DNA of 5,848 bases from an uncultured Ruminococcus sp. (GTDB lineage Bacteria; Bacillota; Clostridia; Oscillospirales; CAG-272), in the NCBI GenBank assembly GCA_902778205.1, contig CACYWX010000218.1, positions 1-5,848 of the forward strand, written 5' to 3'. Of this stretch, positions 1 to 4,691 are shown one piece after another. The position numbers were made by a program, and so were the translations under genes. The notes under the pieces are model-generated. The model had not been told where the DNA came from. It saw only the letters and a list, made by a program, of their open reading frames with translations, and did not search any database. The stretch's first letter is position 1, and the number at the start of each line of letters is the position of its first letter.

Positions 1-7
1 CACGATG

Positions 8-50
8 AAAAAAACGGCATACCTCCCCTGTCATCCCTGAGACGCATGCC
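8..50 (-). terminator. intrinsic terminator-like hairpin with seven-T tract
   Basis: On the minus strand GGCATGC (50-44) pairs with GTATGCC (22-16), including one G-U pair. After a G-G mismatch the stem continues with TCTC (42-39) against GGGA. One G follows the stem and then seven T residues (14-8), the classic rho-independent layout. A GGGGAGG sequence that looks like a ribosome binding site sits in the 3' arm, but the ATG behind it is only 1 base away, too close for normal initiation. The element ends the short transcript from the promoter at 90-118, or works as an attenuator. It would also stop read-through from the genes upstream. Confidence 0.6.
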
Positions 51-83
51 TTCGCGGCTTCCTGTCCCGCATTCGTGCGGAAC
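8..83 (-). ncRNA. candidate small RNA or attenuator leader (~76 nt)
   Basis: A near-consensus promoter lies just upstream on the minus strand. Its expected start is about position 83, and the transcript would end in a seven-T run at 14-8. The first bases expected in the RNA form a hairpin (83-64): 8-bp stem GTTCCGCA/TGCGGGAC with one G-U pair and a CGAA loop. A 13-base purine-rich linker (63-51) leads into the terminator hairpin (50-16). The 3' arm GGGAC of the first hairpin (68-64) could also pair with GTCTC (43-39) in the 5' arm of the terminator, so a terminator/antiterminator switch is possible. No known riboswitch class was recognised. The unit could be an independent small RNA or the regulated leader of a gene left of position 1. 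The structures are seen in the sequence; the function is inferred. Confidence 0.45.
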
Positions 84-89
84 GGGTAA

Positions 90-118
90 AGTATAGCATA
101 AAATTCAAATTCTGTCAA
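90..118 (-). promoter_or_regulatory. strong sigma70-type promoter
   Basis: Minus strand: -35 TTGACA (118-113), a 17-base spacer (112-96), and -10 TATACT (95-90). The -35 matches consensus fully and the -10 in five of six positions, with ideal spacing. The spacer is AT-rich in an otherwise GC-rich sequence. The -35 box contains the TGA stop codon (117-115) of the preceding small membrane-protein gene. The expected transcription start is near 83, directly at the first base of a hairpin. It reads leftward out of the window. Confidence 0.7.
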
Positions 119-516
119 GGGTCCGGGAGAAGTTCGATCCTTGTGAACACCCGGCTTTCGCATCCGCGCTCCTCGGCCACCGTCACCCGGACCCGGGGAT
201 TCGGGTTTTTCCTCCGGTCCAGCGGATCGACCTCCGCGCCGACGTCCGCCTCCCGGAAAAGCTCCTCTGTGCCGTCGTCGTACCGCAGGGTCAGGTACGC
301 TCTGTGATGTCTGGAAAACGGATCATACGGCTGCGTCGGGCCGTCGTGATAAGGCGCCATCGCCATGTCCACTATGACGCCCTCCACCACGGTCTCCGTT
401 CCCGGGACGGGCTTTTCGGGACGGGTCACCAGCCACAAAAGCGCCCCGAGGATCACCCACGGCAGGGAGAAGATCCCCGTCCAGCGCAGAATACGCTTCC
501 GGTCCTCCGGCTTCAC
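115..516 (-). CDS. small single-pass membrane protein of unknown function
   Basis: I do not recognise the family. The product is 133 residues. A basic N-terminus (KPEDRKRILR) is followed by one hydrophobic segment at about residues 12-31, which suggests a membrane anchor with the N-terminus inside. The remaining ~100 residues are polar, with alternating beta-like stretches (around 41-51, 73-79, 108-113 and 122-130), consistent with a small extracytoplasmic beta domain. There is no lipobox cysteine; the single Cys is at about 119. The start chosen is GTG at 516, because GGAGG (529-525) lies 8 bases from it. The TTG at 522 is only 2 bases from that site and would add just Met-Pro. The gene lies 63 bp after the histidine-phosphatase gene and may be read from the same transcript, though a weak hairpin intervenes. 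Its stop codon is part of the next promoter. Confidence 0.75.
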   Translation of the reverse strand: MKPEDRKRILRWTGIFSLPWVILGALLWLVTRPEKPVPGTETVVEGVIVDMAMAPYHDGPTQPYDPFSRHHRAYLTLRYDDGTEELFREADVGAEVDPLDRRKNPNPRVRVTVAEERGCESRVFTRIELLPDP

Positions 517-524
517 GGGCAATC

Positions 525-532
525 CCTCCTTT
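525..532 (-). promoter_or_regulatory. ribosome binding site that decides a GTG start
   Basis: The minus-strand sequence AAAGGAGG is a near-perfect Shine-Dalgarno site. The core GGAGG is 8 bases from the GTG at 516-514 but only 2 bases from the TTG at 522-520. The GTG is therefore the more credible initiation codon of the small membrane-protein gene. Confidence 0.7.
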
Positions 533-535
533 CGT

Positions 536-572
536 GAAAGAAAGCGGCCGCGCCGGAAAACGGTACAGCCGC
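536..572 (-). terminator. weak imperfect hairpin with T-rich tail
   Basis: On the minus strand GCGGC (572-568) can pair with GCCGC (548-544), and an inner CCG can pair with CGG across a TTTTC loop, leaving a 4-by-4 internal loop. The 3' side continues TTTCTTTC (543-536). This is a poor match to a strong intrinsic terminator because the stem is interrupted and the T run is broken by C. It may cause partial termination between the histidine-phosphatase gene and the small membrane-protein gene, or it may be chance in GC-rich DNA. Confidence 0.3.
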
Positions 573-579
573 GATTCTG

Positions 580-1299
580 TCAGATCATGAAATGCGTGTG
601 ATAGCGCTTGTCCGCCCAGCCGTCCTCCGCCAGATGGGACATGTCGGAGAGGCAGAGGCATTTCGGAACGGTTGTGCCGCACTTCCGGTTGGAGAACTCG
701 AGGACGGTCACGCCGGTGTGGGTGATGTCGAACTCCGCCCAGAAGACGTTCGGCGGGATCCGAAGCAGATGGGACAGCCAGGAGAGGCCGAAGCCCTGAT
801 GACAGAACACCGCCACCCGGTCGTCGTTCGGCCGCACGATCCGGTATTCGTTTCCCTGCCGGACGTAGCCCTGCCTCGCCATGAACTCGTCGGACTCGCT
901 CTGAAGGGCTGCGTATCCGTCCCGGCCGTTGGCGACGGTGGACATAGCGCCGATCTCGTACCAGCGGTCCCCGGCCTCCCGGTTGGCTCCCCGGACAAAG
1001 GACCCGATGTCGTCCACGTTCCAGACCCAGGTGCGCCGTCCCTCGCCCAGATCCCGGGTGAAGCGGGACCAGGCCAGATTTTCGGAGCACCAGGGCTCGA
1101 TGAAGATGGGCAGTCCCAGGGCGTGGGCCGTGGGCTCGGCGGTCTCTATGGCCCGGCGAAGAGGGGAGGCGTAGATCCGGCAGATCCCGGCGCGGCGCAT
1201 CCTCGGCACCAGAGCCCGGGCCTGCTTCCGTCCCACGTCGGTCAGCTGCTCCTTCGGGCCGTAGACGGGGTGGCCGTGGCGGACGATATACAGACGCAT
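580..1299 (-). CDS. histidine phosphatase superfamily (phosphoglycerate-mutase-like) protein
   Basis: This 239-residue cytoplasmic protein belongs to the branch of phosphatases and mutases that form a phosphohistidine intermediate. The signature is R7-H8-G9 near the N-terminus (LYIVRHGHP), with H8 the expected nucleophile. SPLRRAIETA at 45-54 supplies the second phosphate-binding Arg (R49), E73 lies where the general acid is often found, and FCHQG at 165-169 supplies the second catalytic His (H167). The ~90 residues between E73 and H167 form the variable cap, which sets substrate choice, so the substrate cannot be named. The C-terminal ~35 residues carry three Cys (207, 214, 216) and no obvious motif. 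The ATG follows the nrdR stop codon after one base (TAA-C-ATG), with an AGGAAGG ribosome site inside the nrdR end, so translation is probably coupled to nrdR. CobC/GpmB-type names would be over-specific. Confidence 0.9.
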   Translation of the reverse strand: MRLYIVRHGHPVYGPKEQLTDVGRKQARALVPRMRRAGICRIYASPLRRAIETAEPTAHALGLPIFIEPWCSENLAWSRFTRDLGEGRRTWVWNVDDIGSFVRGANREAGDRWYEIGAMSTVANGRDGYAALQSESDEFMARQGYVRQGNEYRIVRPNDDRVAVFCHQGFGLSWLSHLLRIPPNVFWAEFDITHTGVTVLEFSNRKCGTTVPKCLCLSDMSHLAEDGWADKRYHTHFMI

Positions 1300-1300
1300 G

Positions 1301-1750
1301 TTATCTTCCTTCCTGTTTCAGCTCGGAAATCTCCCGCATGAAGGTGTCGATGTCCTTGAACTCCCGGTGTACGGAGGCAAAGCGCACGTAGGCCACGGGG
1401 TCCAGCTCCTTCAGCCGCTCCATGGCCAGCTCGCCGATGCGGTTGGAGGTGACCTCGGACTTCATCAGGCTCTGGATCTGGGATTCGATCCAGTCCGCCA
1501 CCTCCTTGGGGTTTACGGGCCGCTTTTCGCACGCCTTGTACAGCCCTGCCAGAAGCTTGTTTCTGTCGAAAATCTCCCGCGATCCGTCCTTCTTGATCAC
1601 AAAGGGATTCTGCTGGTCGATGATCTCGTACGTGGTGAACCGCGCCTTGCACTTCAGGCATTCGCGGCGGCGTTTGATGCTGTTGTTTTCCTCGACGGGA
1701 CGGCTGTCGATGACCTGGGATTTCTCACAGCCGCAGGCAGGGCATTTCAT
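1301..1750 (-). CDS. nrdR: transcriptional repressor NrdR
   Basis: NrdR is the zinc- and nucleotide-binding repressor of ribonucleotide reductase operons; it senses ATP/dATP through an ATP-cone. The 149-residue length is standard. The N-terminal zinc ribbon has C3-x2-C6 and C31-x2-C34, with the family-typical stretches VIDSRPVEENNSIKRRREC (13-31) and RFTTYE (37-42). The ATP-cone covers about 49-139, beginning PFVIKKDGSREIFDRNKL and including YVRFASVHREF (121-131). The start at 1750 has GGAGG 7 bases upstream. It is the middle gene of a three-gene unit, 28 bp after the EEP-fold gene and 1 bp before the histidine phosphatase. No ribonucleotide reductase gene is in the window, so its targets are elsewhere. 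I saw no clear NrdR box in the promoter region at 2562-2668, so autoregulation is not supported. Confidence 0.97.
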   Translation of the reverse strand: MKCPACGCEKSQVIDSRPVEENNSIKRRRECLKCKARFTTYEIIDQQNPFVIKKDGSREIFDRNKLLAGLYKACEKRPVNPKEVADWIESQIQSLMKSEVTSNRIGELAMERLKELDPVAYVRFASVHREFKDIDTFMREISELKQEGR

Positions 1751-1778
1751 AGGCTAACCTCCGTTCCGCGCCGTCGTC

Positions 1779-2561
1779 TCAGAGCTCGACGTCCGCCAGC
1801 ACGGGATAATGGTCGGAGAACGTCAGACCGTCTCGCTCGTTGCGGGCGGCGAAGGACTTCGAGGCGTCGCAGGGCAGCGTCGTGAAGACATAGTCGATCT
1901 TCGAGCCGGGCCAGTCCTTTCTGAAGCCGTGGAAGGTGGTCCCCACGTCCGCGGTCACGTCGCAGAGGGGCGTTCCGCATCCGGTGAAGGTCACGACGGA
2001 CTTGTAGACCAGGCTGTCGGGCGTCACGTTGAAGTCGCCGGTCAGGACGATGGGCAGGGGATTCTCCGCGTAATCGGCGGCGATGCGGTTGAGGATCAGG
2101 GAGATGCCCTGGGCCTGAGCGAAGGCGCCCACGTGGTCCAGATGGGTATTGTAATGGCGCAGGCACTTGCCGGATTCCCGGTCCCTCAGCGTGGTGCAGG
2201 TGCAGATGCGCGGGCAGTCACTCTGGTCGGTGGAGAAACGGGATCCGGGGATGCGCGGCGTGTCGGACAGCCAGAAGGTCTCGAGGAAGCAGAGATCGAA
2301 CCGGCTCTTCCGGTACAGCACCACGTTGCTCTCGCCCAGAAGATTCCGGTCGCGCCCCACGCCGCAGACCTCGAAGTCGGTGAAGTTGTCCATCAGCCAC
2401 TGTCTCTGGGGCGGCTGGGTCTCCTGGAAGCCGATGAGGTCTGGCTCGTAGGCGAGGAACTCGTCCAGAATCAGCTTCGAACGCTCGGAGAAACGCTTCG
2501 GGCCCTCTCCTCTGCAGTTGTCGGTCAGAATATTGAAAGAACAAACACGGATTCTGCTCAT
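1779..2561 (-). CDS. endonuclease/exonuclease/phosphatase (EEP) superfamily protein
   Basis: This is a 260-residue metal-dependent phosphodiesterase or phosphatase of the DNase I/ExoIII-like fold. The hallmark motifs are in order: SFNI with N10, IGFQET with E47, YNTHLDH with N138/H140/D142, LTGDFN with D176/N178, SKIDYVF with D223, and FSDHYPV with D250/H251. The catalytic set looks complete. There is no signal peptide, so it is probably cytoplasmic. The fold includes nucleases, inositol-phosphate and lipid phosphodiesterases, so the substrate is open. The start at 2561 is preferred over the in-frame ATG at 2597: AAAGGA lies 8 bases upstream, and the promoter at 2603-2631 would start transcription near 2596, leaving no room for the longer form. 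It is the first gene of the unit with nrdR and the histidine phosphatase. Confidence 0.9.
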   Translation of the reverse strand: MSRIRVCSFNILTDNCRGEGPKRFSERSKLILDEFLAYEPDLIGFQETQPPQRQWLMDNFTDFEVCGVGRDRNLLGESNVVLYRKSRFDLCFLETFWLSDTPRIPGSRFSTDQSDCPRICTCTTLRDRESGKCLRHYNTHLDHVGAFAQAQGISLILNRIAADYAENPLPIVLTGDFNVTPDSLVYKSVVTFTGCGTPLCDVTADVGTTFHGFRKDWPGSKIDYVFTTLPCDASKSFAARNERDGLTFSDHYPVLADVEL

Positions 2562-2569
2562 GGGAGGCA

Positions 2570-2575
2570 TCCTTT
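2570..2575 (-). promoter_or_regulatory. ribosome binding site setting the EEP gene start
   Basis: The minus-strand AAAGGA is 8 bases from the ATG at 2561. It touches the alternative ATG at 2570 with no spacer and lies downstream of the one at 2597, so it supports only the 2561 start. Confidence 0.65.
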
Positions 2576-2602
2576 CATACGGAAAATGAATCATCACGTC
2601 AG

Positions 2603-2631
2603 ATTATACCATCCGGGCCCGGCAAATGCAA
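2603..2631 (-). promoter_or_regulatory. extended -10 sigma70-type promoter for the EEP-nrdR-phosphatase unit
   Basis: The minus strand shows a perfect -10 TATAAT (2608-2603) preceded by TGG, an extended -10 (TGn) element. A 17-base spacer separates it from TTGCAT (2631-2626), which matches the -35 consensus only in TTG. An extended -10 makes up for a weak -35. The expected start is near 2596, giving a ~35-base leader before the ATG at 2561. The spacer contains the perfect palindrome CCGGGCCCGG (2613-2622), which a regulator could use. No NrdR-box-like sequence is seen. The rest of the gap 2562-2668 shows no hairpin terminator for the upstream operon. Confidence 0.6.
2613..2622. repeat. 10-bp perfect palindrome in promoter spacer
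   Basis: CCGGGCCCGG is fully self-complementary and sits between the -35 and -10 elements of the promoter at 2603-2631. It could be an operator half-site pair or chance in GC-rich DNA. No second copy was noticed nearby. Confidence 0.3.
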
Positions 2632-2668
2632 GACGATCCGGCTATTTTTTCACCAAAATCCGTCCGGC

Positions 2669-3343
2669 TCAGAGGTGGACCCAACGCCCCAGCTCGGAGA
2701 AGAAATGCTTTCCCCGGAAAATCACCTGCGCCAGCAGAAGGACCAGGGAGACCGCCATGGAGAGCAGGCCGAAATGCGCCGCCAGTCCCGTCATGTGTCC
2801 GGTGAAGTACAGGACCGCCACCGCCGCCGTGCCGCAGAGGGTGATAAGGAAATACCCCGCGTAGGTGCCGAGCCGCCGGCTGTCCGCGATGCCCATGACG
2901 AAATAGAAGATTGCCAGCCCCGCGCTGACTACGGGGAGCACATAGCCCCAGCTCCAGCCGTGCCAGCCCGTGGTCCAGTCCCAGGGCAGGCACATCAGCA
3001 CGGCGATGATGCCCTCCCACAGAATGATCTTGGCGATGTTCTTTCTCTTCCGCGCGCCCACGTTCACGGTGATCCACGCCCCCACCGTCCCCAGGATGAT
3101 CATGGTGAAGATGGGCATGTGGGGCAGGTACAGAAGATGGATCACCGCCGCCGCCAGAAGGATCACCACCGCGGCGAAGGTGGAGATGCGGAAGATCATG
3201 TCATAGGTCCGCCGAACCGGTATCACCGGAAAGACTCCAGCGGATTCCTCACTCTCCGGCGCGTCCGGAAGCACGTGGCCGCACAGGGGACAGCGCTTTC
3301 TCTCCCCGTCCGTGCGCACGCCGCATACGGGACAATGCTGCAT
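2669..3343 (-). CDS. zinc-ribbon protein with six membrane segments (DUF6320-like)
   Basis: This 224-residue protein has an N-terminal zinc ribbon, CPVC (C4, C7) and CPLC (C18, C21), a short acidic linker (about 27-35), then six hydrophobic segments at roughly 49-70, 78-97, 105-120, 131-152, 158-181 and 190-209. The layout resembles the uncharacterised zinc-ribbon/six-TM family (DUF6320) that I recall next to condensation-type acyltransferases in Clostridia. The name is from memory and unverified. The start at 3343 follows the GNAT stop codon after one base (TGA-T-ATG), with AAGGAGGAGG just upstream. An in-frame ATG at 3376 lies inside the GNAT gene and is less likely. It is the last gene of the operon and probably supplies the membrane component or anchor for the acyltransferase. 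A conserved-looking WDWTTGWHGWSWG stretch (121-133) lies between TM3 and TM4. Function unknown. Confidence 0.8.
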   Translation of the reverse strand: MQHCPVCGVRTDGERKRCPLCGHVLPDAPESEESAGVFPVIPVRRTYDMIFRISTFAAVVILLAAAVIHLLYLPHMPIFTMIILGTVGAWITVNVGARKRKNIAKIILWEGIIAVLMCLPWDWTTGWHGWSWGYVLPVVSAGLAIFYFVMGIADSRRLGTYAGYFLITLCGTAAVAVLYFTGHMTGLAAHFGLLSMAVSLVLLLAQVIFRGKHFFSELGRWVHL

Positions 3344-3344
3344 A

Positions 3345-4142
3345 TCACTCCTCCTCCTTCCATCCAGTCTCCCCATGGGGATCTGTTTTCACGACCGCCG
3401 ACAGGGAGGCCCATGCCGCGCGGAATCCGGCCCGGACCGCGTTTCCCGTGGACCGGATATTGGCCCAGACCGCGCTGTAAAAGGGTACCTGTCCCATATC
3501 GAGGATCTCCCGGGCCAGCCGGTTGGTCAGCGCGGCGCCGATCCCCCGTCCCCGGTAAGTGGGCAGGACGTTGACCCCGATCTGCATCATAGCCGGGCAG
3601 TCCTGCGAGGCTCCTGCCAATCCGACAAGCGTATCCCCGTCGTACGCGCCCACCGCGATCCGGTCCAGACGGGGACGCATCGCGCTGAGAGCGTCGGACC
3701 ACTCCGGCCGGTACAGAGGTGCGAAGTCCTCCGGTCCCAGGATCCGCGTCCGATACGGGCAGATGCCGTCGAACCGCCCGATCTCTGCCGGGTCCGGGAG
3801 AAAGGAGGCCGTGGCGTAGGACAGGACCGCGCCCAGGGGAGCCAGCAGGCCGTCCAGCGCGCGCACACCCTCCGGGGCGAAAAGCTGCCAGAATTCCTCT
3901 TCCCGCTCCAGCAGGCTCCGGACGCCCTCCGTCAGCGCGGGATCGCAGGTCACCACCACGTTGGATCCGTAGGTGGTCATGTCCAGCACCGCCGGCTGAT
4001 CCAGATAGACCCGCGCTTTTTTCCGCACCGAGGCAGGGAAAAAACGGTGCTCCGGGGCTTCAAAATCCTCCGGGCAGCAGCCGTGATCCTCCGCGGACTG
4101 GGCCAGAGCGATTCGGCGGATCTCTTCCTTCGTCCATTTCAT
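3345..4142 (-). CDS. GNAT family N-acetyltransferase
   Basis: This 265-residue protein has an acetyl-CoA-dependent GNAT fold in its C-terminal half. Motif A is seen as IGVNVLPTYRGRGIGAALT (188-206), with the R197-x-x-G200-x-G202 pyrophosphate-binding loop. It is followed by PFYSAVWANIRSTGNAVRAGF (220-240), the usual S...A...GF segment of motif B. The first ~130 residues have no acetyl-CoA motif. They start with a QSAEDHGCCPEDF stretch (15-27) seen in clostridial GNATs of this length, and may form a second, degenerate lobe that helps bind substrate. The start at 4142 overlaps the upstream stop codon (ATGA) and has GGGAGGA 6 bases upstream; the open frame extends to an ATG at 4211 inside the preceding gene, which is less likely. 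The substrate is unknown. Its place between the clan-CD-like gene and the membrane-protein gene suggests it modifies a product or protein of this operon. Confidence 0.9.
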   Translation of the reverse strand: MKWTKEEIRRIALAQSAEDHGCCPEDFEAPEHRFFPASVRKKARVYLDQPAVLDMTTYGSNVVVTCDPALTEGVRSLLEREEEFWQLFAPEGVRALDGLLAPLGAVLSYATASFLPDPAEIGRFDGICPYRTRILGPEDFAPLYRPEWSDALSAMRPRLDRIAVGAYDGDTLVGLAGASQDCPAMMQIGVNVLPTYRGRGIGAALTNRLAREILDMGQVPFYSAVWANIRSTGNAVRAGFRAAWASLSAVVKTDPHGETGWKEEE

Positions 4143-4681
4143 GACAAATCCTCCCGGCAGGCGAACATCCCGGTCTCCCCGTCGATGGAAGCGGCCGTCT
4201 TCACGGCACACCCGGGATCCGTCCCCTTCGCCAGGAATTCGTACAAAAACCGCACGGCAAACATCAGGGCGGCGGTCCCTTCCGCATAACCGGACGGCCC
4301 GGCGTAGAAGTTTCCCTTCTCCCGGAAGGCGGCGGCGGTCTCCTCCATCCCGGTGGTGCAGGCCGTGGAGACGATGACGCCGTTGCGGATCCCCAGGTTT
4401 TTCCGGATCAGCTCTGGTCCTATGGGTCCCCGGGGCTCGTCCGGTCCATAGACGTCCTCCGCCAGTCCGGGCATGAGGAACGCGCCTTCCTCCCCGTGCA
4501 GGCAGAGGATCACCGCGTCCGGCTCCGGGAATCCGGTCCTTGCGGCCAGAACGTCCAGAAAATCCGCCGGGCGTCCGACGGGATAATAGTACACGGACGC
4601 TCCGAAGGCCTCCGACACGCCCCGTACAGCCGCCGCCTCAAGCTCCGTGTCCGTGAAAGCGATCAGAACCGTTTTGCGCAT
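4139..4681 (-). CDS. clan-CD (caspase/CHAT-like) His-Cys dyad protein, putative
   Basis: This 180-residue protein has no signal peptide or membrane segment. It shows the two signatures of clan CD cysteine peptidases, each after a hydrophobic strand: DAVILCLHGEEG (55-66), giving H62-G63, and NGVIVSTACTTG (100-111), giving A107-C108. The His-Cys spacing of 46 residues fits caspases, legumains and CHAT proteins. Text after C108 also fits: GMEETAAAF, then a small strand ending NFYAG (124-128), then an amphipathic helix AALMFAVRFLYEFLAKG (137-153). The N-terminal KTVLIAF would be the first strand. A peptidase, another thiol hydrolase, or a catalytically silent member all remain possible. The start at 4681 has GGAGG 4 bases upstream and lies 10 bp after the acyltransferase stop; its TGA overlaps the GNAT ATG. 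A longer frame to 4771 would run inside the acyltransferase and is rejected. The motif is seen; the fold assignment is inferred. Confidence 0.6.
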   Translation of the reverse strand: MRKTVLIAFTDTELEAAAVRGVSEAFGASVYYYPVGRPADFLDVLAARTGFPEPDAVILCLHGEEGAFLMPGLAEDVYGPDEPRGPIGPELIRKNLGIRNGVIVSTACTTGMEETAAAFREKGNFYAGPSGYAEGTAALMFAVRFLYEFLAKGTDPGCAVKTAASIDGETGMFACREDLS

Positions 4682-4691
4682 ACACCCTCCG

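Noticed and set aside
1..28. Start of a protein at the ATG just after GGGGAGG at the left edge (ATG at 21-19)
   Set aside because: Only one base separates the site from the ATG, and both fall within the terminator hairpin and T-run. The frame cannot be followed beyond the edge.
592..1341. Long plus-strand open frame of 249 codons opposite the histidine phosphatase
   Set aside because: It lies almost fully antisense to a gene with intact catalytic motifs, has no ribosome site or recognisable domain, and its Gly/Pro/Arg/Val-rich, low-complexity content is typical of a GC-rich shadow frame.
2640..2668. Terminator after the zinc-ribbon membrane-protein gene
   Set aside because: The repeated CCGG elements give only 4-bp pairings and the runs of T and A do not follow a stable stem, so no terminator is supported.
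1809..2864. Plus-strand open frame of 351 codons opposite the EEP-fold gene
   Set aside because: It is longer than the real gene but is antisense to a complete set of EEP motifs and runs through the promoter region at 2603-2631. There is no domain signal.
2675..4289. Plus-strand open frames of about 300 and 325 codons opposite the membrane-protein and GNAT genes
   Set aside because: Their composition is rich in Arg, Pro, Gly and His with no motifs, while the minus-strand frames have clear membrane segments and a GNAT motif A.
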